Shown: piece after piece, positions 13,896-26,112 of the stretch
How the letters are laid out: every line of letters begins with the position of its first letter
How positions within the stretch are numbered: position 1 is the first letter of the stretch
NCBI GenBank assembly: GCA_950295325.1
Contig: OX485808.1
Coordinates: 35,734,527-35,794,526, forward strand
DNA: 60,000 nt
Source of the DNA: Polytrichum commune
Lineage: Eukaryota; Streptophyta; Polytrichopsida; Polytrichales; Polytrichaceae
Direction: 5' to 3'
Translations under genes and position numbers: made by a program
Notes under the pieces: generated by a model
Databases searched by the model: none
Told to the model about the DNA's origin: nothing
Seen by the model: the letters and a program-made list of their open reading frames with translations, nothing else

Positions 13896-14577
13896 TTACT
13901 ATTTCCTCAACCTTCCAATCGGATCCTTTGATCCTTCTATCAACGTTTTGGCATGATTTCCTCTTAAGAGACTTTTGCTTCCTCGACCTCGACAATGAGA
14001 TAGCCAACTCCTCCTCTAGTGCCAAAATTTTAGCCACCGGGTTAAAGTGTTAAAAAAATATGTTGAAGGGTTCCATCCATTCTAGAAGTGGTTGCAAGCT
14101 CACCACTTATAGCATCGTGTTTGCACATTGCATTACATTCTTTCTTCTTTAATTTTTCCAAGGTATATGAGAGTCAAATACATAATTCCTCACATTCAAC
14201 CAAAATACATGCAACCAAATTCTAGTAATTTATTGTAATTCCTCTAGATGAATGAAAGTGATGCCCATAATCAAATCATTTGTTTCATCAGTACCAAAAT
14301 TCATTTCCTCAGCCAATCAAATCCAATGTGCAAAGAATTCAACACCTTGTAACACCCTCACGCTCCTTTCATGAGTTGCAAAATTAAAATAGCTCTATAC
14401 ACAATGAATTTATTAGCTGAATTTTTATGGTTGATAAGGGTTTCATACAAGCTTGTGTGTAATTAAAACCCTTCCATCGCTTAATCTACTAATAATGTGA
14501 TAATATTCAACCTCTAAACTCCCATTAACAATCAATTGATCAAAGCAAGAGATCTCTCCAAATAAGTCGCTGAAACT
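13896..14577. other. non-genic DNA
   Basis: AT-rich sequence between the second Tourist-like copy and the left direct repeat. No family, RNA gene or repeat was recognised. Confidence 0.4.
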
Positions 14578-15097
14578 ACAAAAACATTCCCATGACAAAC
14601 GTTGGTATGTTGCCGTGAAGGCTACATAGTGTTAACCCTATAAAATATATACATCAATTTCCAAACATTTATGAGAAGGGATCCATGAGCACATGGCTAA
14701 GTTGCAAACTTATGATTGCACTAATGCAAAGGAGAAATCCTTGACTGAAGGAAGTTCATTTTTATTTGTCCACACACCTACTTCCATTTCTCAAGCATCC
14801 AAGTGTCCATAGTTGTAAGTAACCCACTTGAGAGTCACAACTGATCGCTCATTCAAAAACAAAAGGAATATTATATTTTATCACACTTTTTCATTCACAT
14901 AGTCTTGATACCAAGGGGATACCATCCATAATTCCCAAATAATGTGCATGATATGTACAGTTATGACCAATAACCAACTCGAGTACATGGATGACTCGCA
15001 GCTTGTCATCCACACTCCTCTCAACGTTTACCTAGTTCATTTCCTACTATCCACATGACGACTCAAATTCACCTACAAGTGACGTTTCCTCCCCGGA
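14578..15097 (+). repeat. direct repeat, left copy, flanking truncated BSL
   Basis: About 0.5 kb matching 22591-23097 in the same orientation, from AAACATTCCCATGACAAACG to CAAGTGACGTTTCCTCCCC, with scattered substitutions and small indels. It starts about 1 kb left of copy A of BSL. No coding potential was seen. Confidence 0.8.
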
Positions 15098-15499
15098 GAA
15101 TGAAATTATTCTAAAGAAATTCATGGATATGGAGATTGCTACTACAAACTTCAAAGCACATACTTTGGGGTTATACCTACAACAATTGTCAAAACTCTTA
15201 AGAAAAATAATCATTCACAACTGCCCCCACATAAACTCAAACTTTCTCCGCCTTAAAAAAATATAGATGTCATCTCTGTCGGCATTGCACGAGCCTCTTG
15301 TCAGCGGTCAAATGAACATGGTCGACTATGGATGGCTTGACGTTGATTGTGTTCGAAGAACGTGGGTTTGACAAATGTCGCTATCAAGTAGCTACTTGGT
15401 AGCTTCGGCACTGGAGGGTGTGCATAAAGAACATCGGAACAAACTTCTTCAGTTCATATTGGATCCCAAATTTCATGTAAATACACTGGTACTCACGTG

Positions 15500-18400
15500 G
15501 AGTGGAAGGAGTCAGGATCAAGCATGAAGATGGAAGACGCAGGGATTTAGAAAGGCGGGGATTGAAGTAAAGGTTTGGGGAAGAGAATAGTAGAAGGTCA
15601 AAATGGAAGTAGACTCAAGGATGGTGCACGAAGATCGAGAGGGAGAGAACCAGCGGCAGCAACAACAACACCCAATACATCATGAATTACAGCAGCAAGG
15701 GGAGCAAGGATCGTCCGGGCCCTGCAGGCCAGCGCCAACGTTCAAGGCGACGAGTGCAATCTGCGAACAGGATGGGCCCGGCCCTCGGTGTGGACACACG
15801 CTGACGGCTGTAGCCGCGGTCGGGGAGGAAGGCACAGCAGGGTATGTGGGCCCGAGGCTAATTCTGTTCGGTGGTGCTACTGTGTCGGAGGGCAATTCCT
15901 CGGTAGCAGCAGCTCAAACCATCTCGCCTGGGGCTGCAATCCGTAGGTTTCACTCCTCTCTCAAATTTGAAGGGTACTCGGTGATATCAATTCGTAGTCT
16001 CTGGAGATCGTCAAGCTTCGGTGGGACAGAGGAAATTGGAATGGGCAAAGGGAACACCACACTGGCGTACAATGTGGCTCAAAACACTCCTGCTATCTGC
16101 AAAAAAGATAACCTGACGGATTGCACTGGTGAATTGCACCGTGCTTAGGGGATTATGAGCTTCGAGTAGCCCCCAATTGAATTGCGATGGGAGGATCGGC
16201 GATTAACAGGCTGCAATCGGTATCTTGTAAAAGGGTTCGCGATGATCTGGGTTTAGTAGCTCTCATCTGCAATCGTAGAGCTCCAGAAACTGAACTGAAT
16301 CCGGAGGCAATTTGCTGATTTATTCGGTTAAGTTTTAGGCCTAACTTCAGTGATGGATTTGTGGTTGTTTGGTATGTACTTGTTGTGCAGGCTTGGCAGG
16401 CGCTACTGCAGATGTGCATTGTTTTGACGTAAACAGCAGGAAATGGTCGAGGTCAGTTTTATGACAATGGTGCAAACCCCACATGGCAATTGACTTGATT
16501 GTGGAGAATGTTGGATGAATTGGGTTGTCGTCATTGTGCTTGGAAACTGGACTTGCTTCAAGTCCCCCCTACAAGATGACCATTGTAGGGGGAAGAGTGT
16601 GTGTGTGAGAAATACATGGTCTAGCATCCATGTGAGTAGCAAAGGGAGTTTTGGATGAATCAAGTGAGCTGCTGTATGGTGTATTTATCTGCATAGTTCT
16701 TGGACGGGGCTGGTAAGAAAATAGGAATATGATAGTCAAGTTATGATGGCTGTGACATTCCTGAAGGAAAGGATTAAGGGAACTTTTTAAGTTCCAAAAA
16801 TGAACCTTCATCTCAATCTCAGGCTCTTGTAACGAGAATATGTTTTTCAAATTGACAGACTCATTCCTGTTGGGGATCCTCCTTCACCTCGAGCAGCACA
16901 TGCAGCGACTGCTGTAGGCACGATGGTCGTAATTCAGGTATAACATGCAATAAATTCCCAGCGCTTCCATGTTGTGCCAATTAGGGAGCTGAGAGCTGTG
17001 AGGAATTTAGTTTGTAGCACTCCTAAACTGTTTTGTTCAAGAGTCTGATTGGAGTGGAGTTGACACAGGGTGGAATAGGTCAGGCTGGGCTCTCAACAGA
17101 CGACTTACACGTTTTGGACCTCACTCAAGCCAAGCCAAGATGGCACAGGTGTGTGTTATAAATGAACTGGACATCTCTGAGATGAAGTCGTGGTAGTGCT
17201 CCCAGCTGTGAAGTAATGATGTATCTTTGGAGATTTTGAGCATTATGGTTAGGTTTACTCTGTTCTTAATTCTTGAAGTTGGAGTCATCCCCGGCATCCA
17301 GGTACTGGACAATGAGAGCTGAGGTGTGCCTACTGGCCACGTGTCCACTACTTGGTGTTGTTTACGTATGCCAGGCTTAGAATATTTGGTTTTGTGTTGT
17401 GGAGGAAAGAATTGTGTCCAGAGTAATTTTGGTGTGCACTGGTCACACTTGATGTATGATCGGACAACTTTGAAATGTCTCATACCAATGTGTATTAATG
17501 GTGCTGAGAGGTGTCATTTCAGGGTGGTTGTGCAAGGTGCAGGTCCAGGTCCTCGGTATGGGCACGTTATGTCCCTGGTCGGGCAGAGATTTCTTCTTTC
17601 TATCAGTGGAAATGATGGTGAGGGAATCATCTCTGTTTTGTTTGAGCTGCATGACTGTTTATGTGGTATGAGTTGGTGGTTGACAAGGTTTCCTTTTGGC
17701 AGGCAAGCGTCCACTTGCAGATGTGTGGGCTCTTGACACAGCGGCCAAACCCTATGAATGGAGGAAAATAGAGCCAGAAGGGGATGGTCCGCCACCATGC
17801 ATGTGGGTTCATTGACCAGAGAGTAATCAATTTTGTTGTATTACTGTAGTTATTTTGTGCAAACAGAAAATAATGACTTAATTACCTAGGGTCGAGGTGG
17901 TGTGGTTTGAGTTCTTATATTATTAATCCACCAATCCAGAAGAGGTTTCAGTTGAGGGTGAAAGGCAGAAGTATTGTTCGTGAAAATGGGAGCCTTGTGG
18001 TAGTTGCAGTTAGTGATCCTGGTTTTAGCAGACTGTTGAGCATGTGTAGATGTATATTAAGTCCTTGTCTCATATGGTGAGAAGTGGTGTATATCAGTGG
18101 TATCGTTTTTTTTCTTATATCAGTGGGTAAGGGTATTAAAATAGAACTTAATTCTGATACCCGGCAGGTCAAAGTGTTAAAAACATTTGTAAAATGTCCA
18201 AGTGTATAGAGGTGATAACATGGGATTCCTCAGTGGTATATGCGCAAATTTGAAGTGGGATTCAGTATTGGTATTGAAGGATGTGATATCACCCAGGTTG
18301 GATGTTTTATACCCTTACACATACCCTAATTCACACCCTGGTTGAACCTAGATACCCACACAACATTGGTAGATACAACCAGTCTGTAACCTTTTGTTTA

Positions 18401-21090
18401 CTCTTGCTGCATCTAGCCACCTCTGTCGCACGTAACAATTTGGCAACTTATGCAGGTATGCAACAGCTTGTGCAAGATCAGATGGTTTACTGCTACTTTG
18501 TGGTGGAAGAGGTGCAACCAGTGTGGTATGTTATCCGAATCTGCACAAGGCTGCACATTTGAATATGTGATGTGGTGTGAAAGTGTGATGATAGAATTCT
18601 GGTGCGTATTCAGTGGCAAGTAGTCCAGCCACACAAGCTAATACCCAATCATGACCTAAATTGTGGGTGTCAAATATATGAGTGCATATCCGATGTAATA
18701 GCACAGAAGAGGCCATTGTATTTCTTTTTGAGTGGCTAATGTTTCTGGACAACCAGTATGACAATGATCAAATCTGACTGCTGTGAGAGTGTGTATTTGT
18801 CGTGATGAATTGGTACATATTACAATTTGTATGTGTTTGTGCAGCCACTTGACAGTGCGTATGGGCTTGCAAAGCACCGGGATGGAAGGTGGGAGTGGGC
18901 AGTGGCACCTGGAATATCTCCCTCTCCACGATACCAGCATGCTGCTGTGAGCCTCATCGACTTCAGTAGCATCTATTAAATAAATAAATATATAGGATTC
19001 TTGTGATCACTTTGGAACTGCAGGTGAGGAGGTTAGAATCTCTAGGGCATTCACTTTCGGTTCAAAAAGATGCATCTTTTGTTTGGTTTTGCAGGTTTTT
19101 GTAAATGCACGACTACATGTATCAGGGGGAGCCCTTGATGGTGATCGGTTGGTTGATGATGCTTCTAGTGTGGCAGGTTGGTTTTCCAAGGCTATTAAGT
19201 TTCCTTCTTTTGATTTTGGGATAGGTCTAAGATCAAATATGTGCAGCTATTGACCTATCTCAAAACAATTGAGTGCACCTATACCTGACACCTTGGTTGA
19301 TTAGCCTTCCAAGGTGGATTCGGATGTCATGCGACTGAAACTATATGAATCAAACCTTCATTTCTTCCAGAAATTCTAAAACCCTTCGCGATCATATAGG
19401 GGCATCCATTTGTGCCACCCATCTTGGTCATGCCTCACGTTTTTGCATTGGATAAGTGCTTCTTCGATAAACTATTATGATCTGATGTTAAACCTCATGA
19501 TTTTGAGAATGTGGGACCATACGTGACATGCCACACTTGCTTCCAATGCCTTATGTACAGGTTTATTGAAGTGTAAAATTGGCAAATCCATGGGCCTACC
19601 TATGTTGGAGCCTCCACTCACTTATTTATGTGACCATGGACTTACAGTGTGTGTACGTAGTTCATGGTATTCGTCCACTTGGTTTTTCCTTTTATGGGAA
19701 CCATGTGACATATGCGTCGTGCGCACCATACCATTAGGTGTCCTCAAGAGGTCACAAACCAAAATAGGTGCACCTACCTGAGACCTCAGTACTCGTTGTT
19801 GCATGTAAGAATCTCACCAGATAGATATAATACAATTTGGTGTTTTGTGGAGGGGTGCAGTACTGGACACAGCTGCTAAGGTGTGGTGTGATAGGAAGGG
19901 GGTGGTGACCAGTCCACGGATAGGAAGGTTCAGCAACGATGCAGCAGGTGGTGAGGCATCAAATGAACTCATGAGGCGATGTCGGCATGCTGCTGCAGCC
20001 GTAGGTGATCTTGTTTTTGTGTATGGTGGGCTCAGGGGAGGTGAGGTTCAACGCCATTCACCACATGTGTGTGCATACCTTCTTAAGTGATAGATTTTTG
20101 TTGTATTATGCTTAACTGTGGTCTGGTGGTTCTGGGGGAAGAAGCTGCATTACTTCTGTAACTATATGTTGGGGATTGCCTTTAAGGCTGGTAAATGATT
20201 TCACTTCAGTGCAGAAATTATCTGAAACTTGAGTTCTCTTCAAGGTAAGAGTAGGTTCTCTTGTACTACATGGTAACAGTCTTGAGAGCATACCTATTAG
20301 GGAAGAATCTTGTATTTGTACCTGTTTCATCACTAATCTAGTACTAGGTAAGCTATTTATGAGAAATGCGTTATTTTATGGGTCACTGGAGCCGTTACAT
20401 AGTATAATATAATCTCTATAACTTGACTTTCATTCATCTATTTTATAATGTTTTCTTTTTCTTTTTCTTCCGGATTGATTGTTTGGAGTAGGTATTGCAC
20501 GTGAACTATTTCCTGAACAATACAGTATGTAATAAGGAAATACAATCAGGAAGTGCATTATCATGGGTTGGTCTAGCTTTATCTAGTCTAATTGAGGGGT
20601 CGTTCTGTGGAAATATGCAGACGAGTTGGATAGAAGTATGTCTCTACGTGTTACCTCTCTGATTGTTTTCTGAACGATGGTTTCGATTGGGTATTGCAAG
20701 TGAATTCTTTTCAAAACAGAAAGAAATAGAGGAATACAATCAGAGAAGTGTATATCATGGGTTGGTCTAGCTACATCTAGTCTATTTGATGGGTCGTTCT
20801 ATGTAAATATGTGGAGGAGTTTAATAGAATTTAAAACGATTTTATGTGTTGTCTCTCTGATTTTTTCTGTGTATTATGGGAGCAGGAGTTTTGCTGGATG
20901 ATCTATTGGTAGCCGAAGATTTGTCAGCAGCTGAAACTACATCAGCCACTTTACACACTGCTTCATATGAATCATCATCTTTACCAGCTTCACCATCACA
21001 TGGTAGCAATCCTCAGGAGGCACGGGAACCTTCCGATTTGGTAGGAGGTTATGGGGCTTCTGATCACGAGTTTTCATTTAAGTGTTAGTC
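15500..21090 (+). repeat. segmental duplicate of the BSL 5' half (copy A unit)
   Basis: Collinear with 35.03-41.09 kb in the same orientation at an offset of 19.6-19.9 kb. The left limit falls inside the BSL minisatellite (clear match from 15526, weaker from about 15500) and the right limit is about 21090. Differences include a ~190-bp deletion in intron 1, a ~64-bp deletion in intron 9 and a deletion at the end of exon 11. Introns are retained, so the copy arose at DNA level, not through mRNA. Confidence 0.9.
15603..21088 (+). CDS. truncated BSL paralogue encoding only the Kelch domain (copy A)
   Basis: A partial duplicate of the BSL gene at 35.1 kb. Exons: 15603-15942, 16391-16451, 16859-16937, 17069-17148, 17523-17617, 17703-17802, 18456-18525, 18845-18946, 19095-19176, 19861-20040, 20886-21088. 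All ten introns keep GT..AG and phase, and the spliced frame is open for 1392 nt (463 residues plus TAG). Exons 2-10 equal copy B in length. The product would have a short Q-rich N-terminus, the whole Kelch propeller (about 55-400) and [11 protein letters not shown], then end in a short novel tail. The linker and the entire phosphatase are missing. A deletion removes the end of exon 11 with its splice donor. Changes from copy B include GGRGA for GGRDA and ALDGDRLVDD for [10 protein letters not shown]. The frame is intact, so it could be expressed as a Kelch-only protein, but it may equally be a young pseudogene; the native upstream region is absent beyond ~100 bp. Confidence 0.65.
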
Positions 21091-22590
21091 GCATATGGAA
21101 CCCCTTGAAGATAGTATTGAAAGAGAAGGCCAAGAGGTACTTTGGAGAGACTATGGAATATGGCAGGTTACTGAGATGTTGAAGAGGCAGAAAGGACCAT
21201 ACCAAAGTAAGTCGTGAAATTGACTAAGTGATTTTGATGTGGAGTTGTGAGGTTAGTTTTATCCACTACACCATATTCTAGAGATTTCACTAGTGAGAAG
21301 AAATCGTAAGTAAATAACTACTTAAAATCAGTGTTTCACAATAAAAAAAATTTAAATTAATCAAAGAAGACCGAGAATCATGTAAGGATGAGTGCATTGG
21401 CATTTTGAGTTACACTAAAAATACTTAATCAACACGAGACTATCGCCTACATCAAAGTGTCATTAGCTGTGATAAAGAGACTTGAATGGGATATTGTTTT
21501 CAAGACAATTGTCGATGGTTGTCCCTATGCTTGCGCAAAACACTTGGTCCAATTTAAATGAACTCATTGTCATACTATTCTCTGGGAAAATAGTGCGAGG
21601 TCGAGTGATTGTCACAAAATGCATGAACGTTGACCAAGCGATTTTGAATCTTTGTGTGAAATTGAATGAATTGTGACTCTGGCACCCAAAATAGCATGTC
21701 ATAACCCTATATTTGTTTTAATAAAACTTATTTGAAACACTTAGATGATACAAATTTCACCTTTTAAGTCTTCCATGAGTGTTTCCTTGGTTTTGTCTTA
21801 TTTAAATTCCTAATTCCAGGCCTCTTAGACGCTTAAGGGTTGAACTCCAATTTACATGAAGTTGGATATTGAGGAGTTTTAGTAATAAGGCTTCATAAGT
21901 TCAAGAATCATTTTATATATATTTGTGTGTTTGAAACCTTATTATAGGTATTGTCTTATGTCAAGTAGAAAATAAAATATACTCATACTAGACATTGATG
22001 ATCAAAATACAACATATGTATTTGCATCCAAGGACACCCAGGTTGCATAATTGAACTTAAACCTTCACTAACATCAAAGTGTCTAGCTTATCCAAATAAC
22101 GCATGTGACGAATAATCGATTTTAGATAGGACCACATTTGACATGATAAGATCAAAGAAAAATATGTAGCTCAAATACACTAGTGTTTTTCTTGGAAAGG
22201 CCCGATTTGGGCCTCTTAAAACGCTTAGGGGTTGAACTCCAACTTACATGATACTGGATACTAAGGAAATTTAGTAATAAGTCATATAAGTTATATAAGT
22301 ATGCATAGTGTAAGCTAAAAGGAAGCATTCTTTGTATTTGAAGCTTGAGCATTAAGGAAACCACTTTCTTAGGAGAAACTCTGAGGAAGGATGGAAATAC
22401 CTAATATAGAATATCTTAAACTCTCAATGAAGAATTTGAAGGGTTTGATGTAATTCACAAGAAACATGTGAATAAGTGAGGGTTGTTGTGAAAGACTTTA
22501 CAGGTACTAACCCAACATTCAAATCAATAGCTTCTACTAATTGAAGTATGCTAGCGAGATTGTAAATAGGTCGTAAAAAAAACAAAAATA
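21089..22590. other. non-genic DNA right of truncated BSL
   Basis: A 41-codon stretch (21095-21217) follows the copy A stop in the same frame, beginning MEPLEDSIEREGQEVLWRDY; it also contains a GTAAGT at 21207. Its origin is unknown. Further right, two related ~80-bp blocks (21820-21900 and 22205-22285, both with GGGTTGAACTCCAA) repeat about 385 bp apart. Nothing else is recognisable. Confidence 0.4.
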
Positions 22591-23097
22591 TCCCCAAGAC
22601 AAACATTGGTATGATCCCGTGAAGGCCACAAAGTGCTAAGCTTCATCAGTTTCCAAACAATTATGACAAGGTTCCCCAAGCACATGGCTAATTTGAAAAC
22701 TTACAATTGCACTAGTGCAAAGGAGAAGTCCTTGAATGAAGGATGTTGTCTTTTATTAGTCCATACACCTAGTGTACTTCCATTTCTCGAGCTTCCAAGT
22801 GCCTATTGTTGTAAGTAACCTACTTGGGAGTCATAACCGATCGTTCATCCAAAAACAAAAGGAAAATCATATTTTATCACACTATTTCATTCACGTGGAC
22901 ATGATCTCATGGATACCATCCATATTTCCCAAATAATGTGCATGACTTGGACAGTTATTACCGATAACCAACTCGAGTACATGGATGACTCGCGACTCGC
23001 GGCTTGTCATCCACGTTGCTCTCAACATTTACCTAGTTCATTTCCTACCATCCACATGTCGATGCAAATTCACCTACAAGTGACGTTTCCTCCCCAT
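22591..23097 (+). repeat. direct repeat, right copy, flanking truncated BSL
   Basis: Second copy of the 14578-15097 sequence. The two copies bracket the truncated BSL gene and about 1.5 kb of unrelated DNA to its right. They do not start TG and end CA, so an LTR reading is not supported. Confidence 0.8.
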
Positions 23098-24651
23098 GAT
23101 TCATATGGTTAATATTGAGTTGATCTTATAAGATACAAGTTGTTTTTCCTTCTGTTCTAGGTACCAACTTGTTTTGAAAAAACGCATCTCACATTGGGAC
23201 CCCCTAAGGTACCAATGCCTCAAAGTAACACCTCCTTTTGTCAACACCTATTTTTCATCTTCAGACCGTCAACAAGTGAGTGCATCGGTGCCATCAAGTA
23301 AGCCATTATCAAGTGTGATCAACCGTATGCAGCATTACGTATAAGATAGCACCACTTTAATCATTCATAGTAGCAATGTGAAAAGTGGATGCAAGAACAC
23401 TTTAAGTAGATCGGCAACTTTGGCCAATCACAACATTGCTATTCAAGGATCTATCCACTCAAAGAGGCACTGTAAGAAATGATCCACATAAGGAGGAGAG
23501 CATTTCATTTATGAATCCATATAAACATCCTTGAAAAATGGGAGTCGTTGATTTGGTGGTGATTCTCACCTAGCAAGCCAACATCAAATTTTCACATCCT
23601 GCACCCCAAAAGTCCAATTGACAAACAACTTAACTTCAACACACCCCGAAACCCCAACTCAAAATTTGGGACACGTCCACAGAAAGAAATAAAAATTTAA
23701 TAAATAAATAAATAAATAAAATCTCAAAAAACTCCCAAAATTGTGTGAACACCACAATGAGCATTAAGGCTTAAAACTAAGATTAGTATCAATATTCTTC
23801 CACCCCTTCTAATGCACTGCCTACAACTTGACATGGCTCACTCTCAAGTCTTCCAAACCGTTCCCTCCTGTCCACCTTCAAAGGTCCAAGTCTCTCAGAG
23901 TTCAATGCGTCCGTTTTTGGTATTGACAAATTGAACAAGATGTTCCAAATACAATAAATAACCAACGTCAGGCAATCTGATGTGAATTTGAGCTTGTTGG
24001 CCCTACCCTGCTCAAGAATCCTCTTGATGCAGGGTGGGGTTTACTACCTACCTTGCGGTGGGTGGGCCCTTGGCTTCTTACCTACCTACCTAGTTTTTTC
24101 CGTCAAGCAGAGAGTTGAATTCATAATGGTAATCGAACCGCCAACCACTCCGTTCAGAAATGAGTACCTCTTCACTGTCACCTGATAGTTTAGGGTCATC
24201 TCAAATCCTAAACTACAAATACAAACAAGTTATCATGAGCCAAATTAAAGGATATCGAACATTTGTATCACCTCGTTGACGTGACGTTGATATTTGGAAC
24301 AATGTGGACAAGCATTTGGTAGCATGGATAGGAAATACCGTGACCCACTACATTTTATGTGTGGTTGATAACCAGGGTGGTTTATAAACTAATAAATTAT
24401 CATTAAGAAACTATTATACGGTACAATGTCGACGAAATCTATTGTGTTTACTATAATATTGATATTGTATATTTTCCAACCCATTGCTTCTCATGTTCTT
24501 GCAATAATCATTGATTCCATGTTCCTAGTTTTGAAGATATGATATTGTGGGATCAAAAAGGGTGTGGATCAAGAAATGTTACAACGACCAAAATTATAGT
24601 GAGCCATAGTAATAAGTGTAGAGGTTGTAATTGATATACCTTGGTAAAGCA
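23098..24651. other. non-genic, repeat-like DNA
   Basis: No protein family seen. A short run of TAAA units sits at 23700-23725. The sequence reads like worn retroelement DNA but has no diagnostic motif. Confidence 0.4.
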
Positions 24652-24794
24652 TATACACTAGAAGAAATTTGTCCATTACAACCATCCGTTGCAACTTGTC
24701 CATTGGAAAAATGGCAACCAAATATACTTATCTCATTGTGAGCTGCAATCAACAAGCAACAATGGATGGTTGTAATGCACAAGTCTTCTTCTAT
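24652..24794. mobile_element. small fold-back MITE
   Basis: Inverted arms at about 24656-24693 and 24757-24794 share AGAAGAA..TTGTCCATTACAACC text. Total about 140 bp. The CACTAG start hints at a CACTA-type miniature but no target duplication was verified. Confidence 0.6.
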
Positions 24795-25059
24795 TGAAAA
24801 TTGCCAGTCCTAGATGACATCATCAACAATTTTTGGAGCATGATCTCATATCATATGGGTTTGTTTTCCAATCTCCGAGTGACTCCATTGATGATTATAT
24901 TAGAGTGTGATGTTTTACAAAAATAGTTGGAACAAAAATGAAGAATAAGATAGATGGACATGAGGGTTTGCATACATTAGTCAACTACATGGTTGTGTTC
25001 CATTCTAAATTTAGTATCTAACATGGTCATCTTAAGTAACCCAATGTGCTAGATATCAT

Positions 25060-25798
25060 AATATATAATGGTTTTACTTAATTAGTTACTTTTGTTGACG
25101 AATAGTACCGTAATGGCAATTAGGGGTTGTTTACATCATGGACCATGAAGTCATCCCAAGGCCCTATGAAATATGTGATTGGTTGTTGAACTTGTCCCGG
25201 GACCACTTTAGTTTACATCAACGAAAAAAATGTCAGAGTGACCATGAAGTTCAAGGTCTTGTGACGACATGTTTTAAGGCCTAAATTATCCACTGACATG
25301 GTCCAACAAGTTTTGCGGTGGGAGAGGCAAAAGAGATGCTCTAGTAATAAATAAAAAAATAAAAAAAATAAAAAAGCAAAGGCCCATGACATAGAATTGT
25401 TGTTATGCTATTTTTTTCTTAGGGAAGAGAAGATGAAGACAAGAGAATGGTCAAACTTGATTTTATTTTATTTTTCTCTCCTCAAAACTGCCTTTTTTGG
25501 GCATATATTAAAAAAAAATCCAACACTTTCACTTTCTGGCGCACGATCATTCCTCTTGGTTTACACCTAGTGAGGGACCCAAAGGCTCTATAAAACTGAT
25601 TATTTTTGTTAAGAAATCGGACCATGAAAGTTGGACCATGAAGTCGGACCATAAAAAAAAGCCATCTTCCATGATCCGACTTCATGGTCCATGGTGTAAA
25701 CCAGTTCTTGATGGATGTGACACTTTGAGACCTCTAGGCATCTTGTTTAGGGCCTTCGCATATAGTGTACGTGACACTAAATACCATAAATGGTGTAA
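25060..25798. mobile_element. relic of MITE family X interrupted by a PIF-type MITE
   Basis: Flanks at 25085-25122 and 25710-25798 together match the right half of MITE X at 9115-9242 (GGCAATTAG ... GATGTGACACTT ... ACCATAAATGGTGTAA). The left terminal repeat of X is not seen. Confidence 0.65.
25123..25707. mobile_element. PIF-type MITE inserted in MITE X relic
   Basis: 585 bp with inverted ends containing GTTTACAYCATGGACCATGA; flanked by TTA (25120-25122) and TTG (25708-25710), a decayed TTA duplication. Ends resemble the element at 3150-4213. Confidence 0.75.
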
Positions 25799-26112
25799 TG
25801 CCAGGCACAAACATGAAGCAAACTTATCCAATAACATTGTAATTTAAAGCCATATAGAGAATTGCTAAATCAAAAAAACCTCCCCGTTTACTTTCAGGCC
25901 CGCCCAGGCACTGGCGGCAACTTCATGTGCATGCTTGCTTGCTTGACAACCTAAGCCGTGTCAACTCTGACAATCACTACTATTGCGGTGCCTATCACTG
26001 GGGTAGCAGCCTTGCTTGGCCTACCCTAACCTCTAAGGCAGAGGGTGTTAAAACTGACACCCTTTTCAAAAGCAACATCTATAAACTTCTCCCAATCGCC
26101 AACATTCTACTA

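Noticed and set aside
16403-16850. Minus-strand frames of 86 and 93 codons, identical to those at 36242-36689
   Set aside because: Their conservation reflects the BSL segmental duplication; they lie antisense to exons 2-3 and intron 2.
14578-23097. Direct repeats read as LTRs of a retrotransposon carrying the BSL fragment
   Set aside because: No TG..CA ends, PBS, polypurine tract or gag-pol, and the cargo keeps its introns.
24120-24190. tRNA-like or primer-binding-site-like text (GGTAATCGAACCGCC)
   Set aside because: No cloverleaf could be drawn and the text does not match a known tRNA 3' end; no LTR border adjoins it.
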